Assembly (NCBI GenBank): GCA_013150955.1
Contig: JAADJD010000002.1
Location: forward strand, 130,705-194,704
DNA from: Calditrichota bacterium
GTDB lineage: Bacteria > Calditrichota > Calditrichia > RBG-13-44-9 > J042
DNA: 64,000 nt
Direction of reading: 5' to 3'
Every line of letters begins with the position of its first letter. The first letter of the stretch is position 1. Under the pieces are notes generated by a model that worked only from the letters and a program-made list of their open reading frames with translations, was not told where the DNA came from and ran no database searches. The position numbers were made by a program, and so were the translations under genes. Below are positions 1-9,324 of the stretch, in pieces.

Positions 1-1
1 G

Positions 2-1531
2 AACTTTATTTTAAAGGCCTGCATTTTTGCGACCGGATTGTCCGGCATTGTGGCAGAGTACGTCATGTCCACATTAGCCAGTTACCTGCTGGGCAATACG
101 GTGCTGCAATGGACGCTGATTGTGTCCTTCATGTTGTTTGCGATGGGCCTGGGCAGTCGATTCAGCCGCTTTATCCCTGACCGTTACCTGCTGGATGCAT
201 TTATCGTTACCGAATTTGTCCTCTCCATTCTGACCGCCGGTAGTGCATCCCTGACTTACCTCCTGTCGGCTTATGTGCAGGATATCTGGATCTTCATTTA
301 CTTCATTGCCATTACCATCGGGGTGCTGATCGGGTTTGAAATTCCCCTGGCCACCCGTTTGAATGATTTTTTTGAGGAACTGCGCATCAACATCAGCACG
401 GTGATGGAAAAAGATTACTACGGTGCCCTGCTGGGGGGATTGTTGTTCGCATTTGTGGCCTTGCCGCATCTGGGATTAACCTACACCCCGATTATTCTGG
501 GCATGATCAATTTCCTGGTGGCTGCGGCGCTTTTCATGCAATTTCGTCAGCATCTGGTGCGCTTGCGGACTCTGACCGCCGGATTGGTGATGGTGCCGTT
601 AATCATCGGGTTTGTTGCCATTGCGGCACAACCGATTGTGCTCTACGGGGAACAGCGGAAGTACATGGACAAAATCATCTACCGGGAACAAACCCCCTAT
701 CAGCGAATTGTGATCACCCAGTGGAAGGACTATTTCTGGCTGTATCTGGATGGGAACGAACAGTTCAGCACGTATGATGAAGAGCGGTACCACGAGCCGC
801 TGGTTCATCCGGCCATGCAGGCGGCCGTGGCCAGGGAGCGGGTGCTGGTTCTGGGAGGGGGAGATGGACTGGCCGTGCGGGAGGTGCTGAAATATCCCGA
901 AGTGAACGAAATTGTCCTGGTGGATATCGATCCCGCCATCACCCGACTGGCGGCCACGCATCCGGTGCTCACCGCCATCAATCAGAATGCCCTGAATCAC
1001 CCCAAAGTTACCGTCATTAACCAGGACGCTTACGTGTACCTGAAAGAAAGCAAAAGCCTGTACGATGTGATCATCATCGATCTTCCGGATCCCAAGTCTG
1101 TTCAGCTGGCCCGACTGTATTCGGTGGAATTTTACCGGTTGTGTCGGCGGCATTTGTCCAACGGGGGTACCCTGGTCACCCAGGCCACCAGCCCTTTCTT
1201 TGCCCGCAAGGCCTTCCTGTCCATTTTGAAGACCATCCGCGCAGCCGGATTTACCGCAGTGCCCTACCGCAATCACATTCCCACTCTGGGGGAATGGGGA
1301 TGGGTTGTGGGCATCAATCGCCCGGACATGGATACCGCCGCCTTCAAACAATATTTGATGACCCGCCGTTTCGACACCGTTCCCACCCGGTTCCTCAATC
1401 AGGAAGCCATGCAACGCATGCTGCTCTTTGGTAAAAACGAACTGGATGGACTGGAAGAGGTGGACATTACCAATCAGATGGGACTGAAAGTTTACCAGTA
1501 TTATTTGAAAGGCGACTGGGATCTGTATTGA
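2..1531 (+). CDS. Membrane-anchored spermidine synthase-like protein (5' partial)
   Basis: Polyamine aminopropyltransferase-like protein. The N-terminal ~200 residues are hydrophobic, with several membrane segments. The C-terminal half is a Rossmann methyltransferase-like domain with the SpeE hallmarks: 'LDGNEQFSTYDE' followed by YHE, the glycine-rich SAM-binding 'VLGGGDGLAVREVL', the acidic 'VLVDID' and 'IIIDLPDP', which carries the probable catalytic Asp. The family moves an aminopropyl group from decarboxylated SAM to putrescine; the substrate here is not proven. The frame stays open to the window's first bases (…FILKACIFATGLSG), so the true start lies upstream and the TTG at 38 in the ORF track is probably internal. 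The first membrane helix is cut by the window edge. Stop is TGA; a repeat element begins immediately after it. Confidence 0.85.
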   Translation, partial: NFILKACIFATGLSGIVAEYVMSTLASYLLGNTVLQWTLIVSFMLFAMGLGSRFSRFIPDRYLLDAFIVTEFVLSILTAGSASLTYLLSAYVQDIWIFIYFIAITIGVLIGFEIPLATRLNDFFEELRINISTVMEKDYYGALLGGLLFAFVALPHLGLTYTPIILGMINFLVAAALFMQFRQHLVRLRTLTAGLVMVPLIIGFVAIAAQPIVLYGEQRKYMDKIIYREQTPYQRIVITQWKDYFWLYLDGNEQFSTYDEERYHEPLVHPAMQAAVARERVLVLGGGDGLAVREVLKYPEVNEIVLVDIDPAITRLAATHPVLTAINQNALNHPKVTVINQDAYVYLKESKSLYDVIIIDLPDPKSVQLARLYSVEFYRLCRRHLSNGGTLVTQATSPFFARKAFLSILKTIRAAGFTAVPYRNHIPTLGEWGWVVGINRPDMDTAAFKQYLMTRRFDTVPTRFLNQEAMQRMLLFGKNELDGLEEVDITNQMGLKVYQYYLKGDWDLY

Positions 1532-1780
1532 ACCCAAATAATGCAAGAAACCACGAATCACGCGAATGAGTTCGAATCATATCAACAAAATAACGAATGT
1601 ATCCGGGAAAACGTTTTTATCCAGATAGAATCAAGTGCATTTTAATTCGTTTCATTCGTGGTTCTCATGCATAATCTGGGATTATTTATGTTAATTCGTG
1701 TAATTCGTAGGCTATTGCATAATCTGGGATTATTAGTGTTCATTCGTGCAATTCGTGATCTTCTGCATAACCTGGGTTGA
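1532..1780. repeat. Dispersed palindromic element, copy A (triplicated right arm)
   Basis: Starts directly after the preceding stop codon with ACCCAAATAATGCA and ends with TGCATAACCTGGGTT. The left arm reads CCACGAATCACGCGAATGA. The right arm occurs three times in tandem (about 1641-1690, 1691-1738, 1739-1786), each with a pair of ATTCGTG-like motifs followed by TGCATAAYCTGGG. The A/T-rich middle contains the conserved 'ATCCAGATA' block also seen in copies H and I. No coding capacity. The rest of the gap to the next gene (1781-2105) shows nothing I can name. Confidence 0.85.
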
Positions 1781-2105
1781 AACGCTGACGGGCTGAAAAA
1801 GCAAGTCGTTTATGTGACTGTGCATCCGTCTGACAGGACGTCCGAATTGGGAAACCATTTTCACCAGGAAATTTTTCCATTATATTTTGAAGCATCGTTT
1901 TGGGAACGGAGCAAAATCTGCGGGAATCGGGAACGTCTGGACATTGGGTGAGAAGGAAACGTAAGGGCAGAGGGGCGCGAATGCAGATCGTTCTGGTGCC
2001 GTTCAACAGTTCCCGGTAGTGAAACGGATTCCTTCTTTTTCAGGGTTGGGGCTCTGGCGTAGCTTTTGACCACGGTTCCGTAACGGTTATTGAATGTAAC
2101 GGAAA

Positions 2106-3167
2106 ATGAAGCGCATGGGGCGTAGGATGTTCCGAACACTGGCCAAAATGATTTCGGATTTTGTGTATTTTGCGCGCCACGAAAACCTGGGGCGTCTGTT
2201 CCTTTTGATTCTGCTCCTGATCGTGGTCAGCACCATTGGACTGTACCTGTTTGAACCCGACATTACCATCTTCAATGCCATCTGGTGGAGCATCGTGACT
2301 TTGACCACCGTGGGATACGGCGATATTACCCCCACCACCACGGGAGGGCGCATCATTGGCATTTTCATCATGTTTCTGGGAATTGGTTTGCTGGGGACAT
2401 TCACCGCTACTGTGGCCAGTTTTTTTGTGGAGAAAAAAATGAAGGAAGAAAAAGGGATGAAATCGTTCGATTTTGAAGATCACGTTATCCTGTGTGGCTG
2501 GAATTTCCGCGCCCGAGAAATTCTGGAAGAATTCCGCAACGATCCCCGAATGGCTACCAAACCGGTCATTTTAATTGCAAATATCGATTCCAAACCGGTG
2601 GATGACGACCGGTTGTATTTCATCCAGGGCGAGGTGACCGAAGATACCCTGACGCGAGCCAATTTATCCCACGCCAGTTCTGTGGTTATTCTGGGAGACG
2701 ATACCCTGGACGAAACCTCGCGAGATGCCAAGGTGGTGCTTTCCGTTCTAACCGTGGAAAGCCTGAATCCCAACGTGTATACCGTGGTCGAATTATCCAC
2801 CGAGGAAAATATTAAACATTGCCAGCGCGCCCATGCAGACGAGATCATCGTGGGGAGTGAGTTCAGTGCCCGATTGCTGGCCCGCGCAACCATGGATCAT
2901 GGCATCAGCAAGGTCATCTCGGAATTGTTGAGTGCCCGTCTGGGGAACGATCTGTACAAAATTCCCGCAACAGAGGAGATGATTGGACAGGCCTTTCTGG
3001 AGGTCATGACCCGGTTAAAACGGGAGAAAAACAGCATTGCGCTGGGAATCCATCACGCGGATGGTACTGTGGTTACCAATCCTCCCTCGGATCAGATAAT
3101 TCAGGAGGGAGATGAAATCATCGTCATCACGCTGAAACATGAATCCGGAGGTGCCTCCGGGGCATAA
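2106..3167 (+). CDS. Potassium channel with RCK (TrkA-N/TrkA-C) domains
   Basis: Two-helix pore K+ channel of the MthK/YugO type, acting in the inner membrane. A first membrane helix (about residues 28-48) is followed by a pore helix and the selectivity filter TVGYGD (about residue 70), then a second helix (about 83-107). The cytoplasmic part begins with an RCK/TrkA-N Rossmann fold ('DHVILCGWNFRAREIL', lacking the full GxGxxG) and ends in a TrkA-C-like domain ('DQIIQEGDEIIVITL'). RCK domains usually gate the pore in response to Ca2+, nucleotides or redox ligand; the ligand cannot be read here. Upstream SD is weak, and Met codons at 2115 or 2127 are alternative starts. It nearly abuts lpxB. 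Confidence 0.9.
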   Translation: MKRMGRRMFRTLAKMISDFVYFARHENLGRLFLLILLLIVVSTIGLYLFEPDITIFNAIWWSIVTLTTVGYGDITPTTTGGRIIGIFIMFLGIGLLGTFTATVASFFVEKKMKEEKGMKSFDFEDHVILCGWNFRAREILEEFRNDPRMATKPVILIANIDSKPVDDDRLYFIQGEVTEDTLTRANLSHASSVVILGDDTLDETSRDAKVVLSVLTVESLNPNVYTVVELSTEENIKHCQRAHADEIIVGSEFSARLLARATMDHGISKVISELLSARLGNDLYKIPATEEMIGQAFLEVMTRLKREKNSIALGIHHADGTVVTNPPSDQIIQEGDEIIVITLKHESGGASGA

Positions 3168-3171
3168 TCGC

Positions 3172-4323
3172 ATGAACCAGGAACAGTCCACCAGAAAGCG
3201 AACCATTTTCATCATTGCCGGAGAGGCCTCCGGGGATCGTCACGCTGCCGACCTGGTGCAGGCGTTATTGACGCTTCAACCCGAATGGCGTTTTACCGGC
3301 ATCGGTGGAGATCGGATGCAGCAGGCGGGAGTGGAACTGATATATCACCTGTCCCAGCTGGCATTTCTGGGCATTGCGGAAGTGATTCGTCATTTGCCCA
3401 CCATTTTACGGGTGCAGAAGGGCGTCCGGCGGCGACTGGAAGCCGGGGTAGATGCGGTGATTCTGGTGGACTATCCTGGATTTAATCTGCACATTGCCCG
3501 AATGGCCCATGGGATGGGCATTCCGGTGATCTACTACATCTGTCCGCAGCTCTGGGCCTGGGGACAAAAACGGGTTGAAAAGATCCGTAAATATGTGGAT
3601 TTGCCGCTGGTAATCTTCAAGTTTGAAGAATCCTTTTTTGCCCGCTTTGGGATTCAGGCACACTGGGTGGGACATCCGCTGGTGGATCAGTTGACCCATC
3701 TGTTGCCTGAGGAAGCATTCCGAGAAAAATATGGTCTTGCACCAGATCAACGAATTATTGCCCTGCTACCAGGATCCCGTGAGATGGAGGTGCGGCAGTT
3801 GCTTCCGGTGATGATTGCTGCCGTCCAGGAGCTGGCACGAACCCACCGGATTGTCCCGATTGTTGGAAAACCGGAGCATCTGGAAATGGCGTTTTACCGA
3901 CAGCTGGTACCGGATTCCATTCGGATCATTGATCAGGATGTGCATGCTTTGATGAAACATGCCCACTTTGCGCTGGTTGCCAGTGGCACAGCCACTCTGG
4001 AGCTGGGGTATTTGCAAACGCCCATGGTGGTGATGTATCGGGTGGCGCCGCTCACCTATTATCTGGGACGGTTGTTAATCCAGCTGGATCATATCGCGCT
4101 GGCCAACATTGTTGCCGGGAAGCCTGTGGTACCGGAATTAATCCAACACCATTTAACGGTAGAACGAGTACAACAGTATGCCCGCAAGTATCTGGAAGAT
4201 GAACGTTATTATATCGCGGTCAAATCCGGTCTGGCTTCCATTCCCGAGGTGCTGGGCCCCCCCGGTGCCAGTGAACGGGCCGCCCGCCGAATTGTTGACT
4301 TCTTAAATCGTTCGCTTACCTGA
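3172..4323 (+). CDS. lpxB: Lipid-A-disaccharide synthase
   Basis: LpxB condenses UDP-diacylglucosamine with lipid X to form the lipid A disaccharide at the inner membrane, so the cell makes an LPS-type outer membrane. The N-terminus IIAGEASGDRHAADLV, the 'FTGIGGDRM' and 'DYPGFNLHIA' blocks, 'YYICPQLWAWG' and 'LLPGSREMEV' are typical of the GT19 family, and the length (384 aa) is normal. The ORF track starts at 3139, inside the channel gene. I prefer ATG 3172, 4 nt after the channel stop, because the family starts shortly before the IIAGEASGD motif. A GGAGG at 3147-3151 is far from either start, so the choice is moderate. It is probably co-transcribed with the channel gene. Confidence 0.95.
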   Translation: MNQEQSTRKRTIFIIAGEASGDRHAADLVQALLTLQPEWRFTGIGGDRMQQAGVELIYHLSQLAFLGIAEVIRHLPTILRVQKGVRRRLEAGVDAVILVDYPGFNLHIARMAHGMGIPVIYYICPQLWAWGQKRVEKIRKYVDLPLVIFKFEESFFARFGIQAHWVGHPLVDQLTHLLPEEAFREKYGLAPDQRIIALLPGSREMEVRQLLPVMIAAVQELARTHRIVPIVGKPEHLEMAFYRQLVPDSIRIIDQDVHALMKHAHFALVASGTATLELGYLQTPMVVMYRVAPLTYYLGRLLIQLDHIALANIVAGKPVVPELIQHHLTVERVQQYARKYLEDERYYIAVKSGLASIPEVLGPPGASERAARRIVDFLNRSLT

Positions 4324-4412
4324 ATAATACCCACACGCTAAAATTTTTTAATGTTTTTTCATTTTTCATTTTATTGCGTAATTTTCCTTCTGACACAAGG
4401 AAAGCAAGTTCA

Positions 4413-5036
4413 ATGATTCGGATTGAAGCGCGTGACCTCCAGAAACAATTCAACGACCGCCTCATCTTTTCCCAGATCAATTTTTCCTTACAATCCGGTG
4501 AATCCCTGGCCATTACCGGGCCCAATGGTTCGGGAAAAACCACCCTGGTGCGGATCATTTCCGGATTGATTTCCCCGACCAGCGGACAAATCACCTATCA
4601 CATCAATGGTCGAACCTATGCGCCTCACGAAGTGTATGGGGTGATTGGCTTGGTGGGGCCCTATTTGCAGCTGTATTTGAATCTAACGGCCTGGGAGAAT
4701 CTGGAATTCTTCAGCCGGATTCGCGGGGTACCGGTGGATAAATCGCGGTTAAAGCGACTGATGGCCCATTTTGGGCTGGCCGGACGGGAACTGGACTTGC
4801 TGAAAACCTTTTCGTCGGGCATGTTGCAGCGAATGAAGTACGTGGTGGCTTTGATTCATCAGCCGGAAGTGTTGCTGGTAGATGAGCCCACTTCCAATCT
4901 GGATGAAGAGGGTAGCGAAACGGTTTACCAATTACTGGAAGAACAACAAAAGGATAAAATCTTAATTGTGGCGACCAATGAACCTGAGGAAATCCGCTTT
5001 GGAAGAAAACGTGTGGACGTTACTGGTCAAAAGTAA
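4413..5036 (+). CDS. ccmA: Heme exporter ATP-binding protein CcmA
   Basis: ABC ATPase of the cytochrome c maturation (system I) complex; with CcmB and CcmC it drives release of heme-loaded CcmE. Walker A 'GPNGSGKTT', signature 'FSSGMLQRMKY' and Walker B 'VLLVDEPTSNLD' are intact. ATG 4413 is chosen over the TTG at 4374 because AAGGAA lies about 10 nt upstream and the protein then begins MIRIEARDL, like other ABC ATPases. It is the first gene of ccmABCDEF, and its 3' end overlaps ccmB. Confidence 0.88.
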   Translation: MIRIEARDLQKQFNDRLIFSQINFSLQSGESLAITGPNGSGKTTLVRIISGLISPTSGQITYHINGRTYAPHEVYGVIGLVGPYLQLYLNLTAWENLEFFSRIRGVPVDKSRLKRLMAHFGLAGRELDLLKTFSSGMLQRMKYVVALIHQPEVLLVDEPTSNLDEEGSETVYQLLEEQQKDKILIVATNEPEEIRFGRKRVDVTGQK

Positions 5037-5682
5037 TATTATTTTTCAAAAAGATTTTCACCTGGAATTTCGCACGCGATATGCCATTAATGCCATCATT
5101 TTATTTGCGGTAATCAGTTTGACCGCCGTGAGCTTTTCCATTGGCCCCATGCAACTGGATCCCCCCATTCAATCGGCCATGTTGTGGATCATCATTTTTT
5201 TCTCGGCCATGTCCGGGTTGGCCCACATTTTCGTACGCGAGGAAGAGCAGCAAACCTCCGATACCCTGCGGCTGGTCGCACCCCCGACGGCCATCTTTCT
5301 GGGCAAGTGGGTCTTCAATGTGGTTCTTCTTTTTTCGCTGGAAATCATTGTCATTCCCTTATACATTGCTCTCTTAAACGTGGATGTTCAGGGTATGGGA
5401 GCGTTTTTGACCATCATTATACTGGGCAGCGTTGGCCTGGCGTCGATAGGAACAATCATGGCGGCAATTGTGGCCCAGGCCAGTACCCGCGGCGCCTTAT
5501 TTGCGGTGCTCAGCTTTCCGCTTTCCATTCCTGTCCTGCGTTCGGCCATTCAGGGCACCTGGACGGCCATTCAGGGTGGGGGACTGGCGGACTGTCTGGC
5601 AGACATTCAATTGCTGTTTTCGTTTACGGTGGTCATTTTAACCAGCTCCATTATGCTGTTTGAATTTATCTGGAGGAAATAG
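5011..5682 (+). CDS. ccmB: Heme exporter membrane protein CcmB
   Basis: Six-helix ABC permease subunit of the Ccm system. The sequence includes the CcmB-like 'KDFHLEFRTRYAINAI' start, 'SGLAHIFVREEEQQTSDTLR' and 'APPTAIFLGKWVFN'. GTG 5011 is preferred (GGAAGAAAAC just upstream, giving a protein of about 223 aa, the usual length) over ATG 4966/4978. This gives a 26-nt overlap with ccmA and suggests translational coupling. It works with the CcmA ATPase and CcmC. Confidence 0.88.
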   Translation: MWTLLVKSNIIFQKDFHLEFRTRYAINAIILFAVISLTAVSFSIGPMQLDPPIQSAMLWIIIFFSAMSGLAHIFVREEEQQTSDTLRLVAPPTAIFLGKWVFNVVLLFSLEIIVIPLYIALLNVDVQGMGAFLTIIILGSVGLASIGTIMAAIVAQASTRGALFAVLSFPLSIPVLRSAIQGTWTAIQGGGLADCLADIQLLFSFTVVILTSSIMLFEFIWRK

Positions 5683-5684
5683 TC

Positions 5685-6344
5685 ATGAAACGGGATTGGT
5701 GGAAATGGTTACTGGGCATCTGGATGACGGTCATGATTCTGGGAGCCTTTTTGTACACGCCGGTGGCAAAGGGTCTGGGACAGACCACGCGGGTGCTCTA
5801 TTTTCATGTACCTTCAGCATGGGTGGCAACGCTTTCTTTCTTCATTTCGGCGCTCTACAGCATTCGCTATCTGCAAAAACAAAATATCGTGTACGACATC
5901 TGGGCGGCTTCCTCGGCACAAATTGGGTTCATGTTCACCGTGCTGGCAACGGTTACGGGCTCCATCTGGGCAAAAGAAATCTGGCAGTCCTACTGGAACT
6001 GGGATCCGCGCGAGACCTCAATCTTCGTCCTGCTGCTCATTTACGCGGCTTACTTTGCGCTGCGTTCGGCCATTGAAGAAAAGAATCAGAAGGCGCGGCT
6101 GGCTGCGGTGTATTCCATCCTGGCTTTTGTGACCGTTCCTTTTCTGGTGTTTGTCATCCCCAGAATCTACGATTCCCTGCATCCAGATCCGCTGATCAAT
6201 CCAGAACGAAAGATTAAAATGGATCCGCGCATGTTGCAGGTGTTTCTGGGATCGCTGTTTGGATTTACCGTGCTGTTTTACTGGATCCTGCGGATTAAAA
6301 CGGAGATTGAGTTTCTTAAACTAAAACTAAGCAAACGGATGTAA
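5685..6344 (+). CDS. ccmC: Heme exporter/handling protein CcmC
   Basis: Heme-handling membrane protein that presents heme to CcmE at the periplasmic side. It shows a WWD-type segment, 'EIWQSYWNWDPRETS', six predicted membrane helices and the family opening with 'LGQTTRVLYFHVPSAW'. The conserved His of the 'YFHVP' segment is a heme axial-ligand candidate. It starts 3 nt after ccmB with GGAGG upstream. At 219 aa it is of normal length. The order ccmA-B-C-D-E-F supports the call. Confidence 0.93.
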   Translation: MKRDWWKWLLGIWMTVMILGAFLYTPVAKGLGQTTRVLYFHVPSAWVATLSFFISALYSIRYLQKQNIVYDIWAASSAQIGFMFTVLATVTGSIWAKEIWQSYWNWDPRETSIFVLLLIYAAYFALRSAIEEKNQKARLAAVYSILAFVTVPFLVFVIPRIYDSLHPDPLINPERKIKMDPRMLQVFLGSLFGFTVLFYWILRIKTEIEFLKLKLSKRM

Positions 6345-6356
6345 AAGGAGAACGTT

Positions 6357-6566
6357 ATGTGGCACATCATCGGGATGTACATGCTGAATGTTCTGGGCAT
6401 GTTAATGCAGCCGGAAACCAAACCGGTGGGGCAGAATATTTACGTGGTACTGGCCGTCACTTTGATTGTCTGGCTGGGTGTGTTTTTCTTCTTAATTTAC
6501 CTGGATCGTCAATTGAAACAGGTTAAACAAAAGGTGGAGTGGCAGGAAGGCGAAGAAAAAAAATAA
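6357..6566 (+). CDS. ccmD: CcmD-like small membrane protein
   Basis: A 69-aa protein with a single membrane helix (about residues 27-48, 'IYVVLAVTLIVWLGVFFFLI') followed by a charged tail (RQLKQVKQKVEWQEGEEKK), the CcmD architecture. CcmD stabilises the CcmABC complex and helps release holo-CcmE. Sequence conservation in this family is weak, so the call rests on size, topology, the strong AAGGAG ribosome site and position between ccmC and ccmE. Confidence 0.75.
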   Translation: MWHIIGMYMLNVLGMLMQPETKPVGQNIYVVLAVTLIVWLGVFFFLIYLDRQLKQVKQKVEWQEGEEKK

Positions 6567-6631
6567 ACCTGGAAATCTGCCCCTGAATGGGCGTTAATAT
6601 TTTAAGAACCAAAATGTAGGAGAAGTCGACC

Positions 6632-7015
6632 ATGCGTCCTAAATATATAGTCGGTATTGGCATCATTCTGGTGTTCATTGCCTTTGCCGGTCTGAAGCTC
6701 AAACAGTCGTTCACGCCCTATGTCTCCCTTCAGGAGGCAAAGCGAACCGGCGGGGTGGTGCAGGTAAAAGGAACTCGCATCCCCGGTTCAGAAAGGTATG
6801 ACTATGAGAAAAAAGTGTTCATTTTCGAAATGAAGGACACCACCGGAGAGGTTTTTAAGGTGGTTTATCATGGTGTGAAACCCTCCAATTTTGAGCAGGC
6901 CATGGAAGTGGTAGCCATTGGGGCCTACCGGAATGGTGTGTTTGAGGCCAACCAGCTGCTAATCAAGTGCCCATCTAAATATCAGGCGGAAGAATCGAAA
7001 GGGGTACAGTCATGA
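6632..7015 (+). CDS. ccmE: Heme chaperone CcmE, CxxxY variant
   Basis: Periplasmic heme chaperone: one N-terminal anchor helix (about residues 5-21) and an OB-fold ('VQVKGTRIPGS', 'FEMKDTTGEVFKVVYHGVKP', 'VVAIGAYRNGVFEANQLLIKCPSKY'). Canonical CcmE binds heme covalently through His in HxxxY; here the motif is C113-P-S-K-Y117, so Cys replaces His. CxxxY CcmE proteins are known from archaea and sulfate reducers, where Ccm loci also lack CcmG and CcmH, and none of those genes follows here. The stop overlaps the ATG of ccmF (ATGA), implying coupling. Confidence 0.92.
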   Translation: MRPKYIVGIGIILVFIAFAGLKLKQSFTPYVSLQEAKRTGGVVQVKGTRIPGSERYDYEKKVFIFEMKDTTGEVFKVVYHGVKPSNFEQAMEVVAIGAYRNGVFEANQLLIKCPSKYQAEESKGVQS

Positions 7016-9234
7016 TTATTGGATTCATGAGTATAACCGTTGCCTTTGTGGCCTCCGTGGTGGCCATCGTGGCCTATTATTTTTATCATCGCGATCGCAC
7101 CCCGGAGATGCTGCAGCTGGCAAACCGCAGTTTTTACCTGATGAGTGCCGGAATCATTTTTGCTTCCGGCTTGTTGATGTACTACATCATGACCCACCGT
7201 TTTGATGTAAATTATGTCTACAGTTACTCCTCCCGCAGCCTGTCCTGGGATTACCTGATGTCCACTTTCTGGGCAGGGCAGGAGGGTACCTTTTTGCTCT
7301 GGCTGTTTTATGGCGTGATTTACGGAATAATCTTAATTCGCCGGGTAGGGAAGGATCAGCCCCTGGTGCTGGTCTTCTTTACGCTGGTGCAGGCCTACAT
7401 TTTGCTCATCCTGCTGAAAAAGAACCCTTTTGCCATGGTGTGGCACGTGCACGAAGAGGCCCCCGTTGGATTTGTTCCCAGGGATGGGGCGGGATTGAAT
7501 CCATTGCTGATTAATCCCTGGATGCGGGTGCATCCGCCTACGCTGTTTCTGGGCTACTCCTCGGCCATGGTGCTGTTTGCCTTTGCCATGGCGGCCATGA
7601 TCAATAAGGATTTCCATGGGTGGATTAAACACGTGCGACCCTGGGCGGTTTTTGTGGCCATGTCCCTGGGGGCCGGAATCATTCTGGGCGGCTATTGGGC
7701 CTACATTACCCTGGGCTGGGGTGGTTACTGGGCCTGGGATCCGGTCGAAAACGCCTCCCTGGTGCCCTGGCTCCTCAGTGCGGTGCTGGTGCATGGGATC
7801 ATCATCCAGAGCCGAATAAAGGGACTGGTGAAAACCAATCTCTTTGTGGCCGGTCTGACCTTCATCACCGTGCTCTGGGGATCTTTCCTCACGCGTTCCG
7901 GTGTTTTAACTGATTTTTCCGTCCATTCATTTGCCGAATCCGGATTGAATATTTATCTGATCCTGATGGTCTTGCTGTTTACCGCCCTGTTCTTGTTTGT
8001 GTTCTTCCGGGAAACCCGCGGTGTGGAAAGTCCCCGATTTACCGATGCCTTCCTGACCCGGGAAACCCTCATCTTTGTGGGAATGATGACCCTGTTCGTG
8101 ACCAGTATTCTGGTTTTGGTCGCGACCTCATCGCCCATCTATACGGGATTGTTTGGGAATCCCGCCAGCGTATCGGCAGAATATTACAACCAGGTAATCA
8201 TTCCCATTGCGGTGTTTATGATTGTTGCGCTGGCACTGGCACCCATGCTGGGATGGAAAGTGGCCCGCATCCGCGATTGGGCCACGATTATTAAAGCCGC
8301 CATCGTTGCCATGGTGACGACCCTTGTGGGGATCGTTCTGGGATTGCGGGACTGGATTTCCATCACCCTGCTGCTGCTGTCCATGTTTGCCTTTGTGACC
8401 AACGGGGTATTCATTTATCGATTCATGCGGAAGAATTTCATGAAATCCGGAGCCTATCTGGCCCATGTGGGACTGGCGTTGATGGTTATCGGAATCGTCA
8501 TTTCCTCCATTTACGATCGCAGCGAACGGGTGAGCCTGCCCAAGGGAGAATTCCAGAAAACCAGTCTGGGAATTGAATTGAAGTTTGAAGGATTCGTGCC
8601 ACAGCCCGATGGCCGCGACATGGTGAAATTAATCGTGCGCACGCCGGAAGGCGAAGAATACGAAGCCTATCCGCTTTTCTATTACAGCGACTACAACCAG
8701 AGCTACATGGCTTCCCCCGACGTGAAAAGCAGCTTGACCAAGGATATTTACATTGAACCGTTTTCCTTTACACCGGGGGAACTGCTAAGCGAGCGGGAAA
8801 TCACGCTGGATCAGAACGAATCGGAAGAAATTGGCGATTTGCGGGTGGAATTTACCCGCTTTGATGTGGCCATGGGTTCCGATAAGCAGGTGGTCAAAGC
8901 CAAGTTGAAAGTTGCCCGCAAGGAAAACAATTACTGGAAGGAATATGAAATTTCACCGGCCATTTACATGCAGCCGGGTGGCGGTATGAAGCGGGAAGAA
9001 GTGGCGCTGCCGGGAACGGATTATCGCTTTTATCTGAAATCAGTGGATGCAACCTCCAAGCGGATCCAGCTGGCCATTAAAATGGGAAATGATGAGGAAC
9101 AGAAGGACACCATGGCGGTAGAAGTCCGCGAAAAACCGATGATGGCAGTGCTGTGGCTGGGCACCATTTTGTTAATCGGTGGTATTTTGATGGTGCTTGT
9201 GGATCAGGTAAAAAGCCGGCGCCGTGCCCGTTAA
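7012..9234 (+). CDS. ccmF: Cytochrome c heme lyase subunit CcmF
   Basis: Large multi-helix membrane protein (740 aa) that transfers heme from CcmE to apocytochrome c. The WWD domain is clear ('WGGYWAWDPVENASLVPWL'), followed by the family segment 'TFITVLWGSFLTRSGVLTDFSVHSF'. A periplasmic domain sits near the C-terminus before a last helix ('AVLWLGTILLIGGILMVLVD'). It is the last gene of the operon and a good terminator follows at 9325. With no ccmH nearby, CcmF may act alone in the lyase step, as proposed for CxxxY-type systems (inference). Confidence 0.95.
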   Translation: MIIGFMSITVAFVASVVAIVAYYFYHRDRTPEMLQLANRSFYLMSAGIIFASGLLMYYIMTHRFDVNYVYSYSSRSLSWDYLMSTFWAGQEGTFLLWLFYGVIYGIILIRRVGKDQPLVLVFFTLVQAYILLILLKKNPFAMVWHVHEEAPVGFVPRDGAGLNPLLINPWMRVHPPTLFLGYSSAMVLFAFAMAAMINKDFHGWIKHVRPWAVFVAMSLGAGIILGGYWAYITLGWGGYWAWDPVENASLVPWLLSAVLVHGIIIQSRIKGLVKTNLFVAGLTFITVLWGSFLTRSGVLTDFSVHSFAESGLNIYLILMVLLFTALFLFVFFRETRGVESPRFTDAFLTRETLIFVGMMTLFVTSILVLVATSSPIYTGLFGNPASVSAEYYNQVIIPIAVFMIVALALAPMLGWKVARIRDWATIIKAAIVAMVTTLVGIVLGLRDWISITLLLLSMFAFVTNGVFIYRFMRKNFMKSGAYLAHVGLALMVIGIVISSIYDRSERVSLPKGEFQKTSLGIELKFEGFVPQPDGRDMVKLIVRTPEGEEYEAYPLFYYSDYNQSYMASPDVKSSLTKDIYIEPFSFTPGELLSEREITLDQNESEEIGDLRVEFTRFDVAMGSDKQVVKAKLKVARKENNYWKEYEISPAIYMQPGGGMKREEVALPGTDYRFYLKSVDATSKRIQLAIKMGNDEEQKDTMAVEVREKPMMAVLWLGTILLIGGILMVLVDQVKSRRRAR

Positions 9235-9324
9235 CCGTTTGGCAACAGGGAGATTGTGCCAGATAGCAAATGGGTGGACAGGTTTGCTAATAACGGCTGG
9301 ATCGCGAAAAGGACTTTACCACAA

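Noticed and set aside
599-1561. 320-aa ORF on the minus strand
   Set aside because: Antisense to the spermidine-synthase-like gene; His/Gln/Gly-rich composition is typical of shadow frames.
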